This document shows positions 56,900 through 64,000 of a DNA stretch of 64,000 bases, piece by piece. Both the position numbers and the translations under genes were made by a program. The number at the start of each line of letters is the position of its first letter. The stretch's first letter is position 1. The notes beneath the pieces were generated by a model. It had not been told where the DNA came from. It did not search any database and was given only the letters and a program-made list of their open reading frames with translations. This DNA is from Chromatiaceae bacterium (GTDB taxonomy: Bacteria > Pseudomonadota > Gammaproteobacteria > Chromatiales > Chromatiaceae), in the NCBI GenBank assembly GCA_024639005.1, contig JAHEJD010000001.1, positions 1 to 64,000 on the forward strand, read 5' to 3'.

Positions 56900-57856
56900 T
56901 CAAAACCGCGTGGATAGCATCAGCGAGACAGCAGCGCCCAGGACAAGGAATGCAGCGAAACCGAGACGCATGCGCCAGCGATAGCGGCGCAGCAGACCGA
57001 ACTCCTCCAGGTTGGAGAGCAGGAAGTAGCGTCCATCGGACGGTTTGCTAAGCGTATGCGTGTGTTCACGCTTTAGATTCTCGCCGCGCAGACGCAAGGC
57101 CTCATGCCTCGCGGCGGTCCGCGCGCGTTCCCACTCCGCGACGTCGATCTTGCCGTCGCGATTGCTGTCGAAGCGCTCGCGCAATGTCTCCTGCTGCTGT
57201 TTCCATTCGCGCAGGACCGCCGCTGTCAGTTCACGCAGCGTAACGCCGTGATCGCCGGGACGTAGGGTGTGGAAGTGCCCGATCGCATAGAGCGGGTCAC
57301 CGTCGAGAATCACCGCTTCGCTGTAGCGATACTCCCCGACCTTACTCCCCAGGCGCTCCAGGATGGTGCTGCCCACGGCGACTGCGCGGTCGGCGGTCTT
57401 GCCCAGACTCGGCAGGCGCACATGTATTGCATGGCTGCCTAAGCCGCTGCCAGTGTCCGACCAGGTACGCGTGTGCCGGGTGGTGACCTCGGCCCCCTCC
57501 GGATCGATGACACAGTTCCCGGTGCCATCGCTGAGCATGAAGATGCCGTCGCTGCTGCCGGACCTTACAGTCCGCCAGTCCTTGCCGGACCGACGTTCGA
57601 CACGGAAGCGGTACCAGCAGCAGCTGGTGTTTGACAGCGGCGCGATAATCGGCTCCCCGCCCATGGTGTGCGCCGTTCCGATCAGTTCGACATATCCCTG
57701 GTGCGCTGAGCGCACGCGCGCGGTCGGTACGTCCTCGATATGCCGGGTACGGCGCAGGCCGGAGAATCCTGCCAGGAGCGATGCCAGCGCCAGGATCGTG
57801 ACGACGAACAGAGCGCCGTCCGGCGCCTGCGCCAGACGATCGATCCAATCGGCCAT
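56900..57856 (-). CDS. GIDE-like membrane protein with EF-hand
   Basis: Membrane protein of 318 residues with one N-terminal helix (LFVVTILALASLLAGFSGL) and one C-terminal helix (LGFAAFLVLGAAVSLMLS). The region around GYVELIGTAHTMGGEPIIAP resembles the GIDE domain of mitochondrial MULAN-type proteins and bacterial relatives; no RING finger is present. An EF-hand-like loop DSNRDGKIDVAEW occurs at about residues 231-243. It follows lemA by three bases, so the two form an operon. Role unknown; calcium binding is inference from the loop. Confidence 0.82.
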   Translation of the reverse strand: MADWIDRLAQAPDGALFVVTILALASLLAGFSGLRRTRHIEDVPTARVRSAHQGYVELIGTAHTMGGEPIIAPLSNTSCCWYRFRVERRSGKDWRTVRSGSSDGIFMLSDGTGNCVIDPEGAEVTTRHTRTWSDTGSGLGSHAIHVRLPSLGKTADRAVAVGSTILERLGSKVGEYRYSEAVILDGDPLYAIGHFHTLRPGDHGVTLRELTAAVLREWKQQQETLRERFDSNRDGKIDVAEWERARTAARHEALRLRGENLKREHTHTLSKPSDGRYFLLSNLEEFGLLRRYRWRMRLGFAAFLVLGAAVSLMLSTRF

Positions 57857-57859
57857 CGC

Positions 57860-58432
57860 CTACTGGAACAGGTGCGTGAGGTTGACGTCGGCGACCTGGT
57901 CGGCGGCGAACTCCAGCAGCTGCGCGGACTTGAAGTTCAGGGCTCGGGCCACGACCAGATCAGGCAACTGGTCGATTCTGACGTTGTTGGCGTTAACCGA
58001 TGCATTGTAGAACTCACGCCGATCGGCAATAGCATTTTCGAGCCCGGTGATGCGCGTCTGCAGATGCTGAAAACTCTCGTTGGCCTTGAGATCCGGGTAG
58101 GCCTCGGCAACCGCGAACAGATTCCCAAGGCCGAGGCGCAACATGCCCTCGGCCTCGCCGACACCGCCGACATCGTGCGCATCACGTGCCGTCGCCACCG
58201 CGGCACGAGCACGCATGACCTGTTCCAGCGTCTCGCGTTCGTGCTTCATGTATTGTTTGCAGGTCTCGACTAGTTTCGGCAGTTCATCATGTCGTTGTTT
58301 GAGTAAGACATCGATATTCGACCACGCCTGGCTGACGGCGTGCTTGAGATTGACCAGATTGTTGTAGATAAGGACGGCATAGCCGATGACAAAGACCACG
58401 ACAACCAGGAAGATGATGGTTCCTACATCCAT
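57860..58432 (-). CDS. lemA: LemA family protein
   Basis: Membrane-anchored coiled-coil protein of 190 residues with an N-terminal helix (IIFLVVVVFVIGYAVLIYN). Family blocks are VSQAWSNIDVLLKQRHDELP, LVETCKQYMKHERETLE, AVAEAYPDLKANESFQHLQ and NASVNANNVRI. LemA function is not well established. It is paired with the GIDE-like gene 3 bp downstream, a pairing found in several bacteria. Divergent from the gamma-carbonic-anhydrase family gene. Confidence 0.95.
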   Translation of the reverse strand: MDVGTIIFLVVVVFVIGYAVLIYNNLVNLKHAVSQAWSNIDVLLKQRHDELPKLVETCKQYMKHERETLEQVMRARAAVATARDAHDVGGVGEAEGMLRLGLGNLFAVAEAYPDLKANESFQHLQTRITGLENAIADRREFYNASVNANNVRIDQLPDLVVARALNFKSAQLLEFAADQVADVNLTHLFQ

Positions 58433-58495
58433 ACCGCAAGATTCCGCTAACTGTTAACTTGTCTGCTGACTATAACGGCAGAGACCCCAACGATC

Positions 58496-59062
58496 ATGAG
58501 TCAAATTCGCGCTTTCGAAGGCCTTGTCCCATCGATAGACCCAGAGGCCTGGCTCGATCCGCTGTCCCTGGTGATCGGCGACGTCCAGATCGGCGCGCGA
58601 TCCAGCATCTGGCCGGGCAGTATCGTCCGCGGGGATATCAACCGTATCCGCATCGGTGCCGATACCAACATCCAGGACGGCTGCATTCTGCATATAAGCC
58701 ACGATGGCCCGTTCATGCCGGGCGGGTCGCCACTGTTGATTGGCGACCGGATCACCGTCGGGCACAAAGTGATACTGCACGGCTGTCAGATCCACGATGA
58801 GTGCCTCATCGGCATGGGCGCGATCGTGATGGACAAGGTCGTGATCGAGACCGGCGTGATTCTCGGTGCCGGTGCCCTGGTCCCGCCGGGTAAGGTGCTC
58901 AGATCCGGTTTTCTCTATACTGGGACCCCGGCGCGTCAGGCGCGGCCACTGACCGACCGGGAGCACGGATATTTCACCTATTCAGCGAACTATTACGTGC
59001 GGCTTGCGCAGCGGCACCGCAACCAGCTCGGCGCAGATGCAACGGTGAGCAACGCAGGTTAA
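58496..59062 (+). CDS. Gamma-carbonic-anhydrase family protein (YrdA-like)
   Basis: Left-handed beta-helix hexapeptide-repeat protein of 188 residues. The typical LVIGDVQIGARSSIWPGSIV turns and the metal-binding histidines are seen in ILHISHDG, TVGHKVILHGC. Members bind zinc, iron or nickel as trimers; many, like YrdA, show no clear carbonic anhydrase activity. It is divergent from lemA and converges with the lipoprotein gene. A link to carbon concentration is possible in an autotroph but not shown. Confidence 0.93.
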   Translation: MSQIRAFEGLVPSIDPEAWLDPLSLVIGDVQIGARSSIWPGSIVRGDINRIRIGADTNIQDGCILHISHDGPFMPGGSPLLIGDRITVGHKVILHGCQIHDECLIGMGAIVMDKVVIETGVILGAGALVPPGKVLRSGFLYTGTPARQARPLTDREHGYFTYSANYYVRLAQRHRNQLGADATVSNAG

Positions 59063-59072
59063 TCGGCTGCGT

Positions 59073-60800
59073 TCAGCGTAGCTCCATGACCTGATCCATG
59101 ACCAGTCCCTCGGCGCTCGCGTATACCGAAACCCGCAGACGCTCGAACAGCTGCGCCTGCAGTCGAAAGCCGGCCAGCTGATCGCGCAGCTGCCGTGCCA
59201 TCTCCTGTTCGCCCTGCTGACTGAGACGGTCTGCCGTGACGGCCATTAGGCCGCCAAAGCGTTCGACCAGACGAAAAATACCGTAATCCATAGCGAACAG
59301 TGGCGGCGGGGTGGTTAATCCCGCATCGAGCAGCGAACGGGCAAGCGCTTCAGACGCCCCTCCAGCCAGCAGGACCAGCGCTCGATCCTCCATCGCCACC
59401 TTCAGCGGCGGGGTCGGCTTGTTCAGTCCAAGGTCCTGCGGCAGATCGACCACGCTGCCGTCATTCGGGACCTCCAGTACGGCGAGGGCGGGATTGAGCA
59501 TCGCGCCAAGCGCAAAAATGCCGCGCGGGTCGTCCACCGCGGCGAGCAGACCAGCCTGCAGCTTGCTCGGTTGCAGCGTCTGTGGGTCAATCGTCAGATC
59601 GTCGACGCGCAGGTTAAAGCCCTTGATACCGGCAGTCATCGGCCCCAATGCTAGGTTCAACTGCGGCATCACCGCTTGCAGCGAGGCCGGATTGACCCAT
59701 TCACAGGTCGAGCCAGCGGCGATCAGTGCGTCAAGCAAGGCCTCGATGGCATTGCGCAGCTGCGGCAGGTTAAGACCCAGGCCTAGGCTGATCAGGCCAT
59801 CGTAGGGTCCCCCAAGACCAGGCACTGGGGCCGCCAGTTTCTGCAGGTAACTGGTGACCGCCGGCATGCCCTCCCAGATGGCGCGCGCCGCGAGGCGCTG
59901 CTCGCCGGCGGCGGTCACGCCGACCACCATGCGCGGCATACCGGCGACGAGATCCTGCAGCATCTGGATGCAGCCACGGGAAACCGGCAGCGACGCTGCC
60001 CCGAGGCCCTGCATCAGCTCCATGTCGCGGCCAGTGCCCCTGCCGAGCATCGTTGCCAGCAGCTCATCCAACTTGAGAAATCCCTCGCCGTAGCCCGTGA
60101 AGCCATGGCGTTCGATCAAGGTCTCGATATCACCCGCGGCGGCAAGGCTCTGCTCTGGTGGCCGCTGTCCCAGCAACAGCGGCAGATCTCGGTCGAAATG
60201 GGCATCCGGCAGCAATCCGGCGATCAAATGGCTTGCAGTCACCGCGAGCACGGCATCTAACTCGCCGAGATCGAAACGCCGGTAGGCCTGACCGTCCGAC
60301 AGTGACTTCTGCACCGGCACGCCGGCACGCCGCTCGACTCGATCGAGCATTTCCCTGAGGCGGGCTGCATCCGCGATCTCCACCCGCATCGCCGGCAGTA
60401 GGCCGATGCCATAAAGAACCAGACGGGGCACTGGCTCGATGCCGAGTTCCCGCACCGCCGCCGCGGTGTCGTGGCCCTCGAACTCGGCGAACAATGCATC
60501 CATGGCATCGAACACCTGGGCTGCCTGCCGAGCCACGGATGCAGCGTCGTCGGTTACGTCCATTTGCTCCCGCAGGGCAACGATCGCGGCTCGCTGCGCT
60601 GCGAGCTGTGCCGCATAATGATCTCCGAGACGGCCACGCAGCGCATCCGGCAGCGGCTGACTGGTTACGAAGACGTACGGGGTATCGCTGGGCACATGCT
60701 GTAACAGACCCGCCGTCGGGGGCGGCACATCACGGCCACAGCCGGCCAGCAGGCCGAACAGTCCGAGGATCGACAACACGCGTAATGCGCAACGGGACAT
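59073..60800 (-). CDS. Large lipoprotein of unknown function, 575 aa
   Basis: I do not recognise a named family. From the ATG at 60800 it has 575 residues with a lipoprotein signal peptide (LRVLSILGLFGLLAGC, lipobox LAGC). The mature part is long, Ala/Leu-rich and lacks catalytic motifs; its repeated pattern of strand-helix units with VPSDTPYVFVTSQPLP near the start resembles DUF3352-type proteins, but I cannot be sure. It is upstream-adjacent to neither a secretion nor transport locus; aroE starts further upstream on the same strand. Confidence 0.75.
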   Translation of the reverse strand: MSRCALRVLSILGLFGLLAGCGRDVPPPTAGLLQHVPSDTPYVFVTSQPLPDALRGRLGDHYAAQLAAQRAAIVALREQMDVTDDAASVARQAAQVFDAMDALFAEFEGHDTAAAVRELGIEPVPRLVLYGIGLLPAMRVEIADAARLREMLDRVERRAGVPVQKSLSDGQAYRRFDLGELDAVLAVTASHLIAGLLPDAHFDRDLPLLLGQRPPEQSLAAAGDIETLIERHGFTGYGEGFLKLDELLATMLGRGTGRDMELMQGLGAASLPVSRGCIQMLQDLVAGMPRMVVGVTAAGEQRLAARAIWEGMPAVTSYLQKLAAPVPGLGGPYDGLISLGLGLNLPQLRNAIEALLDALIAAGSTCEWVNPASLQAVMPQLNLALGPMTAGIKGFNLRVDDLTIDPQTLQPSKLQAGLLAAVDDPRGIFALGAMLNPALAVLEVPNDGSVVDLPQDLGLNKPTPPLKVAMEDRALVLLAGGASEALARSLLDAGLTTPPPLFAMDYGIFRLVERFGGLMAVTADRLSQQGEQEMARQLRDQLAGFRLQAQLFERLRVSVYASAEGLVMDQVMELR

Positions 60801-60842
60801 GATGCACTCCTGAGGAAGAATCAAGCCGGTGAAATTTCCAGG

Positions 60843-61658
60843 TTAAGCGGTGCGCAGCGCCTCGATCACCGACGCGGTGTCCGGTCGCACGCCGCGCCAT
60901 AGCCGGAAGGACTCGGCCGCCTGTTCGACCAGCATGCCCAGGCCGTCCAACGCACGCGCCGCGCCGTGCGCGCGGCCCCAGGTCACGAACGGCGTTGGTT
61001 CACTGCTGTACAACATGTCATAGGTACAGCCGCCTTCGGCAAGGCAATCGTCCGGGATCTCTGGAACTTTAGCCTCCAGGCCGGCCGCCGTGCCATTGAT
61101 GATCAAGTCGAAACGCCGCCCTGACAGCTGGTCCAGACCGCAACCGAGTACCGGGCCGGAGCTGGCCATGTCTTTCGCAAGTTCCAATGCCTTGGAAGCG
61201 GTGCGGTTGGCAATCACCAGGCGCTGCGGCTGGGCGGCGAGCAGCGGGCCGAGGACCCCATGCACCGCCCCACCGGCGCCCAGCAACAGAATTCGGGCGC
61301 CACTGAGGCTAAACAAGTGATTGCAGCCCAGGTCGCGGACCAGGCCGACACCATCGGTATTGTCACCCAACAGGCCGCCGGCCGCGGGCAGCAGTGTATT
61401 GACGGCGCCGGCATCGCAGGCCCGCTGACTGAGTGAATCGGCCAGGTGATGCGCACGCACTTTGAACGGTACGGTGACGTTCAGGCCAGCGCCGCCCGCA
61501 GCGAAAAACCTCGCTACGTCATCCTCGAATCCTTCCAGGTCACCGAGGATGCGCTCATAGCGGATGTCCTGCCCGGTCTGCCGGGCAAAAGCGGCATGGA
61601 TCAAGGGCGACTTGGAATGTTCGATCGGGTTTCCGATCACGGCATACAGGTCGGTCAT
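60843..61658 (-). CDS. aroE: Shikimate dehydrogenase
   Basis: NADP-dependent reduction of 3-dehydroshikimate in aromatic amino acid synthesis, 271 residues. The shikimate site is seen as NPIEHSKSPLIHAAF and NVTVPFK with the catalytic Lys; the Asp is in GDNTDGVGLVRDL. The NADP motif GAGGAVHGV and NRTASKALEL follow. It is separated from the usual tsaC-hemF neighbours by 24 kb, so this part of the ancestral operon was rearranged. Family 2 element copy B lies about 50 bp upstream of its start. Confidence 0.97.
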   Translation of the reverse strand: MTDLYAVIGNPIEHSKSPLIHAAFARQTGQDIRYERILGDLEGFEDDVARFFAAGGAGLNVTVPFKVRAHHLADSLSQRACDAGAVNTLLPAAGGLLGDNTDGVGLVRDLGCNHLFSLSGARILLLGAGGAVHGVLGPLLAAQPQRLVIANRTASKALELAKDMASSGPVLGCGLDQLSGRRFDLIINGTAAGLEAKVPEIPDDCLAEGGCTYDMLYSSEPTPFVTWGRAHGAARALDGLGMLVEQAAESFRLWRGVRPDTASVIEALRTA

Positions 61659-61710
61659 CGGCGGCAGCGTCTACCAGTGGTCAGGAGGCGATCATTGTAC
61701 CCATGCTACA

Positions 61711-61868
61711 AGCCTGTCGGACTTGACCGTTTGCGGCGAAAGTCACTGGGAGCGAATCAAATCAGGTTATCGTCTGAGGAGAATAGCCCGGCTATTTGAC
61801 GAAGAGGATAAGCGGAGCTGATCGCTATCCAGGGATTTGCAGCTAAACAGCGTGAAGTCCACCAGGCT
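61711..61868 (+). repeat. Inverted-repeat element, family 2, copy B
   Basis: About 93 percent identical by hand to the copy at 13442-13603. The left end AGCCTGTCGGACTT is intact; the right end reads AAGTCCACCAGGCT, with two changes. The central hairpin AATAGCC-C-GGCTATT pairs perfectly here, while copy A has a compensating shorter stem. It lies between aroE and the substrate-binding-protein gene. No transposase frame is present. Confidence 0.82.
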
Positions 61869-61941
61869 TGCTAGTTCAAGCTTTGCGCCACGCGGCCGAA
61901 AGAACTGCCACCGAGCGCCTGTTTTTCCAATGAGAGATATC

Positions 61942-62922
61942 ATGTTGATGAGACACACACAGGGTGTGGCCAACCTCAAGGTCCTGTCATTGCCGGTCCT
62001 ATTGGCCTTGCTAGGCCCGGCGCTGGGCGCAGATCTGCCCAAGTGCCTTTTCGTCTCCTCCTATCACCAGGGCTACGCATGGTCGGATGGCGTCGAGCGT
62101 GGACTGCGGCAAACCCTCGATGGCAAGTGTCGACTTCGGCAGTTCGACATGGATACCAAGCGCAAGAAATCCCCGGCGGTCAAGGAGGCGGCTGCGCTGC
62201 AGGCGAAGGCCCTGATCGAATCGTGGCAGCCCGATGTTGTCATCACCGCGGACGACAATGCCGCCAAATACCTGGTCCAACCCCACTACAAAGAACATCC
62301 GCTGCCGTTTGTATTCTGCGGCGTGAACTGGACCGCCGAGGAATATGGCTTTCCCTACACGAACGTGACCGGCATGATCGAAGTGGCGCCGGTACAGGCC
62401 ATGGTAGACGAGGCACGAGCACTGGTGCCGGGCGCGAGTCGCGTTCTGTATATCGGCGCCGACACCGCCACCGAGCGCAAGAACGCCGCGCGACTGCGCA
62501 AGGCGGCAGAGAAGCGCGGCCTGGCATTTGAACAACGGCTGGCCCCCAGCCTGGCAACCTGGATTGACGCCTACCGCCAAGGCCAGGCTTTCGACTTCAT
62601 CATCATTGGCAGCAATGCCGGGATCAGCGACTGGGACGAGCGGCGCGCCATTGCGGCGATCCAGCCGATAACTCAACGGCTGACCGTCACAAGCCATGAC
62701 TGGATGATGCCCGTAAGCATGCTGGGAATGACCAAGATCCCTGAAGAACAGGGGGAATGGGCGGGCCAGGTAGCCCTGCAGATCCTCGGGGGTGCCGTTC
62801 CCAACAGCATTCCGGTGATCGCCAATCGCAAGTGGGACCTGTTTCTCAACCGTTCGCTGATCAGAGCGGCCGGTGTTGAACTGCCTGCCCAGCTTTCGAG
62901 CAAGGGAAAAGTCTACAACTGA
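61942..62922 (+). CDS. Periplasmic ABC-type substrate-binding protein
   Basis: Exported binding protein of 326 residues from the ATG at 61942 (GAGAGA just upstream). The signal peptide is VLSLPVLLALLGPALGA. The mature part resembles the PF04392-type ABC substrate-binding family with SSYHQGYAWSDGVERGL near the start, VVITADDNAAKYLV and LGMTKIPEEQGEWAGQVALQ. No permease or ATPase gene is nearby. Instead the next gene, 10 bp downstream, is a CHASE-domain sensor, so it more likely serves as the sensing partner of that protein. Frames opening further upstream run into the family 2 element and are not real. Confidence 0.88.
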   Translation: MLMRHTQGVANLKVLSLPVLLALLGPALGADLPKCLFVSSYHQGYAWSDGVERGLRQTLDGKCRLRQFDMDTKRKKSPAVKEAAALQAKALIESWQPDVVITADDNAAKYLVQPHYKEHPLPFVFCGVNWTAEEYGFPYTNVTGMIEVAPVQAMVDEARALVPGASRVLYIGADTATERKNAARLRKAAEKRGLAFEQRLAPSLATWIDAYRQGQAFDFIIIGSNAGISDWDERRAIAAIQPITQRLTVTSHDWMMPVSMLGMTKIPEEQGEWAGQVALQILGGAVPNSIPVIANRKWDLFLNRSLIRAAGVELPAQLSSKGKVYN

Positions 62923-62932
62923 CAAGCCCATC

Positions 62933-64000
62933 ATGGCGGTCGACACCTTCAACCTCGAACGCCACAAGGCAACCGCAACCCTGCTTGGCGTACTGGTGGC
63001 TGTGGCTGCCCTCGCACTGGCCGTGCGCAACGATGTCCGCGACGCAGATGCAGAATTTACAGCGCAGAATGGCGCAATAGAGAGGTTGCTGACCCGCCGT
63101 CTGGACAACCTCAACGCCTCTCTGCGCTCGTTGAGTGGTATGCACCATGCCATGACCCGCCTGTCGCAGCAGGAGCTGTCGGCCTTCGCCCAGGAAATCG
63201 CCGGCAGTCAACCCTACGTGCGTGCGATCGTCCAGCTCCGACTGGTGGACGATGCAGAACGTGGCGTCTACGAAGAACAGTTTCGGGAAAGCGGTTTTCC
63301 GACCTTCGGGATCGCCGCCAGCGATGGCAACGGCAACCTGACGCCGAGCCCCCGCAAGCCTCAGTACATGCCATTGAACTTCGTCGAACCCCTGAATCCC
63401 GCGCTGGCACGCTATCTCGGTCTGGACTTCTATGCCGATCCAGAGCTCAAGGCGGCGCTGGACCGGGCCGCGCACTCGGGACAGGTGGCAGGCGCCCCAT
63501 CACCGACGCTGGCAAAACAGAGCTTCCTGTTGATCAAGACCGTATACAAGGGCTTTTTCGTCCCGGACGCGGCCCAGGAGCGTCTCGCCCAGGTAGACGG
63601 GGCCTACGCACTCTTAATCGATTCATCGGCCTTTATGGCAGAGATACTCAACGAGTCGCCGATGGTAGGTCTGCGTTTGAGCACCTGGCACGGCCCGGCC
63701 GAGACAGTGCTGTTCGAGAAACCGGCCCCTTCACCCAGCGGCCCGGTCGCGCAATGGCTGCCGAAACACGTCGACGATGTCGAGATCCCCCTGGGACCGG
63801 TTCGTTTTGGTCTGCTCAGCGAGCGCGAGTTGGATGGCCAGATCTTTCGGCCGATGCGCTGGATCACCCTGATCACTACCTTCGTTGGTCTATATGTCGC
63901 CGGAGCCCTGGTAGTGTTTACCCGTCTGCGTGCGGCCGAGGCGGCGAGCGAGGCCGGGGAGCAGTTGTTTCGGGAGAAAGAGCGGGCGCAAGTCACGCTG
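62933..64000 (+). CDS. CHASE-domain membrane sensor (3' partial)
   Basis: Open from the ATG at 62933 to the window end, 356 codons without a stop. A first membrane helix (ATLLGVLVAVAALALAV) is followed by an extracytoplasmic CHASE domain (about residues 45-300) with the typical PYVRAIVQLRLVDDAERGVY and GFPTFGI pattern, then a second helix (WITLITTFVGLYVAGALVVF) and the beginning of a cytoplasmic coiled coil. The output domain (kinase, GGDEF or other) lies outside the window. It follows the binding-protein gene by 10 bp, indicating one operon. Confidence 0.85.
   Translation, partial: MAVDTFNLERHKATATLLGVLVAVAALALAVRNDVRDADAEFTAQNGAIERLLTRRLDNLNASLRSLSGMHHAMTRLSQQELSAFAQEIAGSQPYVRAIVQLRLVDDAERGVYEEQFRESGFPTFGIAASDGNGNLTPSPRKPQYMPLNFVEPLNPALARYLGLDFYADPELKAALDRAAHSGQVAGAPSPTLAKQSFLLIKTVYKGFFVPDAAQERLAQVDGAYALLIDSSAFMAEILNESPMVGLRLSTWHGPAETVLFEKPAPSPSGPVAQWLPKHVDDVEIPLGPVRFGLLSERELDGQIFRPMRWITLITTFVGLYVAGALVVFTRLRAAEAASEAGEQLFREKERAQVTL

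Overview
The window is a GC-rich, densely coding stretch of bacterial chromosome. Its gene content and order (tldD-pmbA, a polA-trkHA-ntrXY-rsmB-fmt-def block divergent from LysM-dprA-smg-topA-tsaC-hemF, and hemCDXY) point to a gammaproteobacterium. Pyrophosphate-dependent phosphofructokinase lies near a membrane pyrophosphatase, a pairing known from sulfur-oxidising and methanotrophic gammaproteobacteria, so a Chromatiales-like chemolithoautotroph or its symbiotic relatives is my best guess. No rRNA, tRNA, CRISPR array, phage block or intact transposase gene was recognised.

Layout. 1-4.1 kb: nitrilase-family amidase (5' end cut by the window), tldD, pmbA, gloA. 4.2-6.2 kb: an unusual adenylate-kinase-like gene with a long Lys/Ala-rich tail, flanked by two copies of a 176-bp inverted-repeat element. 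6.2-13.2 kb: a pyrophosphate region (PPi-PFK, K+-type membrane pyrophosphatase, soluble pyrophosphatase) with modBC and a truncated modA inside it. 13.6-15.3 kb: phosphoesterase, moaC, engB. 15.3-20.9 kb: polA, trkH, trkA on the minus strand. 21.2-22.8 kb: a small accessory patch with a decayed IPTL-CTERM-type surface protein and an unknown membrane protein. 22.8-30.4 kb: ybaK, ntrX, ntrY, a DUF4390 gene, rsmB, fmt, def, mostly joined by ATGA overlaps.

30.6-37.7 kb (plus strand): LysM protein, dprA, smg, topA, a third copy of the 176-bp element, tsaC, hemF. 37.8-42.7 kb: thioredoxin-like protein and hemC-hemD-hemX-hemY. 42.7-49.2 kb: iron-sulfur flavin reductase, SDR protein, HAD hydrolase, an exported protein antisense to the HAD gene, an orphan ParA, DUF2237 and a small unknown, ubiD and a YeaQ-type membrane protein. 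49.2-54.5 kb: glycosyltransferase, gmhA, methyltransferase, UPF0149 protein, prlC. 54.6-64 kb: GGDEF-EAL protein, GIDE-like and LemA membrane proteins, gamma-carbonic-anhydrase family protein, a large unknown lipoprotein, aroE, a second inverted-repeat element, and a substrate-binding protein followed by a CHASE-domain sensor cut by the window end.

The main points of interest are: (i) two families of short non-coding inverted-repeat elements, one of which supplies the ribosome binding site and start codon of tsaC; (ii) the adenylate kinase with altered AMP-site residues and a histone-H1-like tail; (iii) the pyrophosphate energy cluster; (iv) a surface-protein gene switched out of frame by a perfect 5-bp tandem duplication; (v) modBC left without its binding protein; and (vi) an NtrX whose Walker A lysine is arginine.
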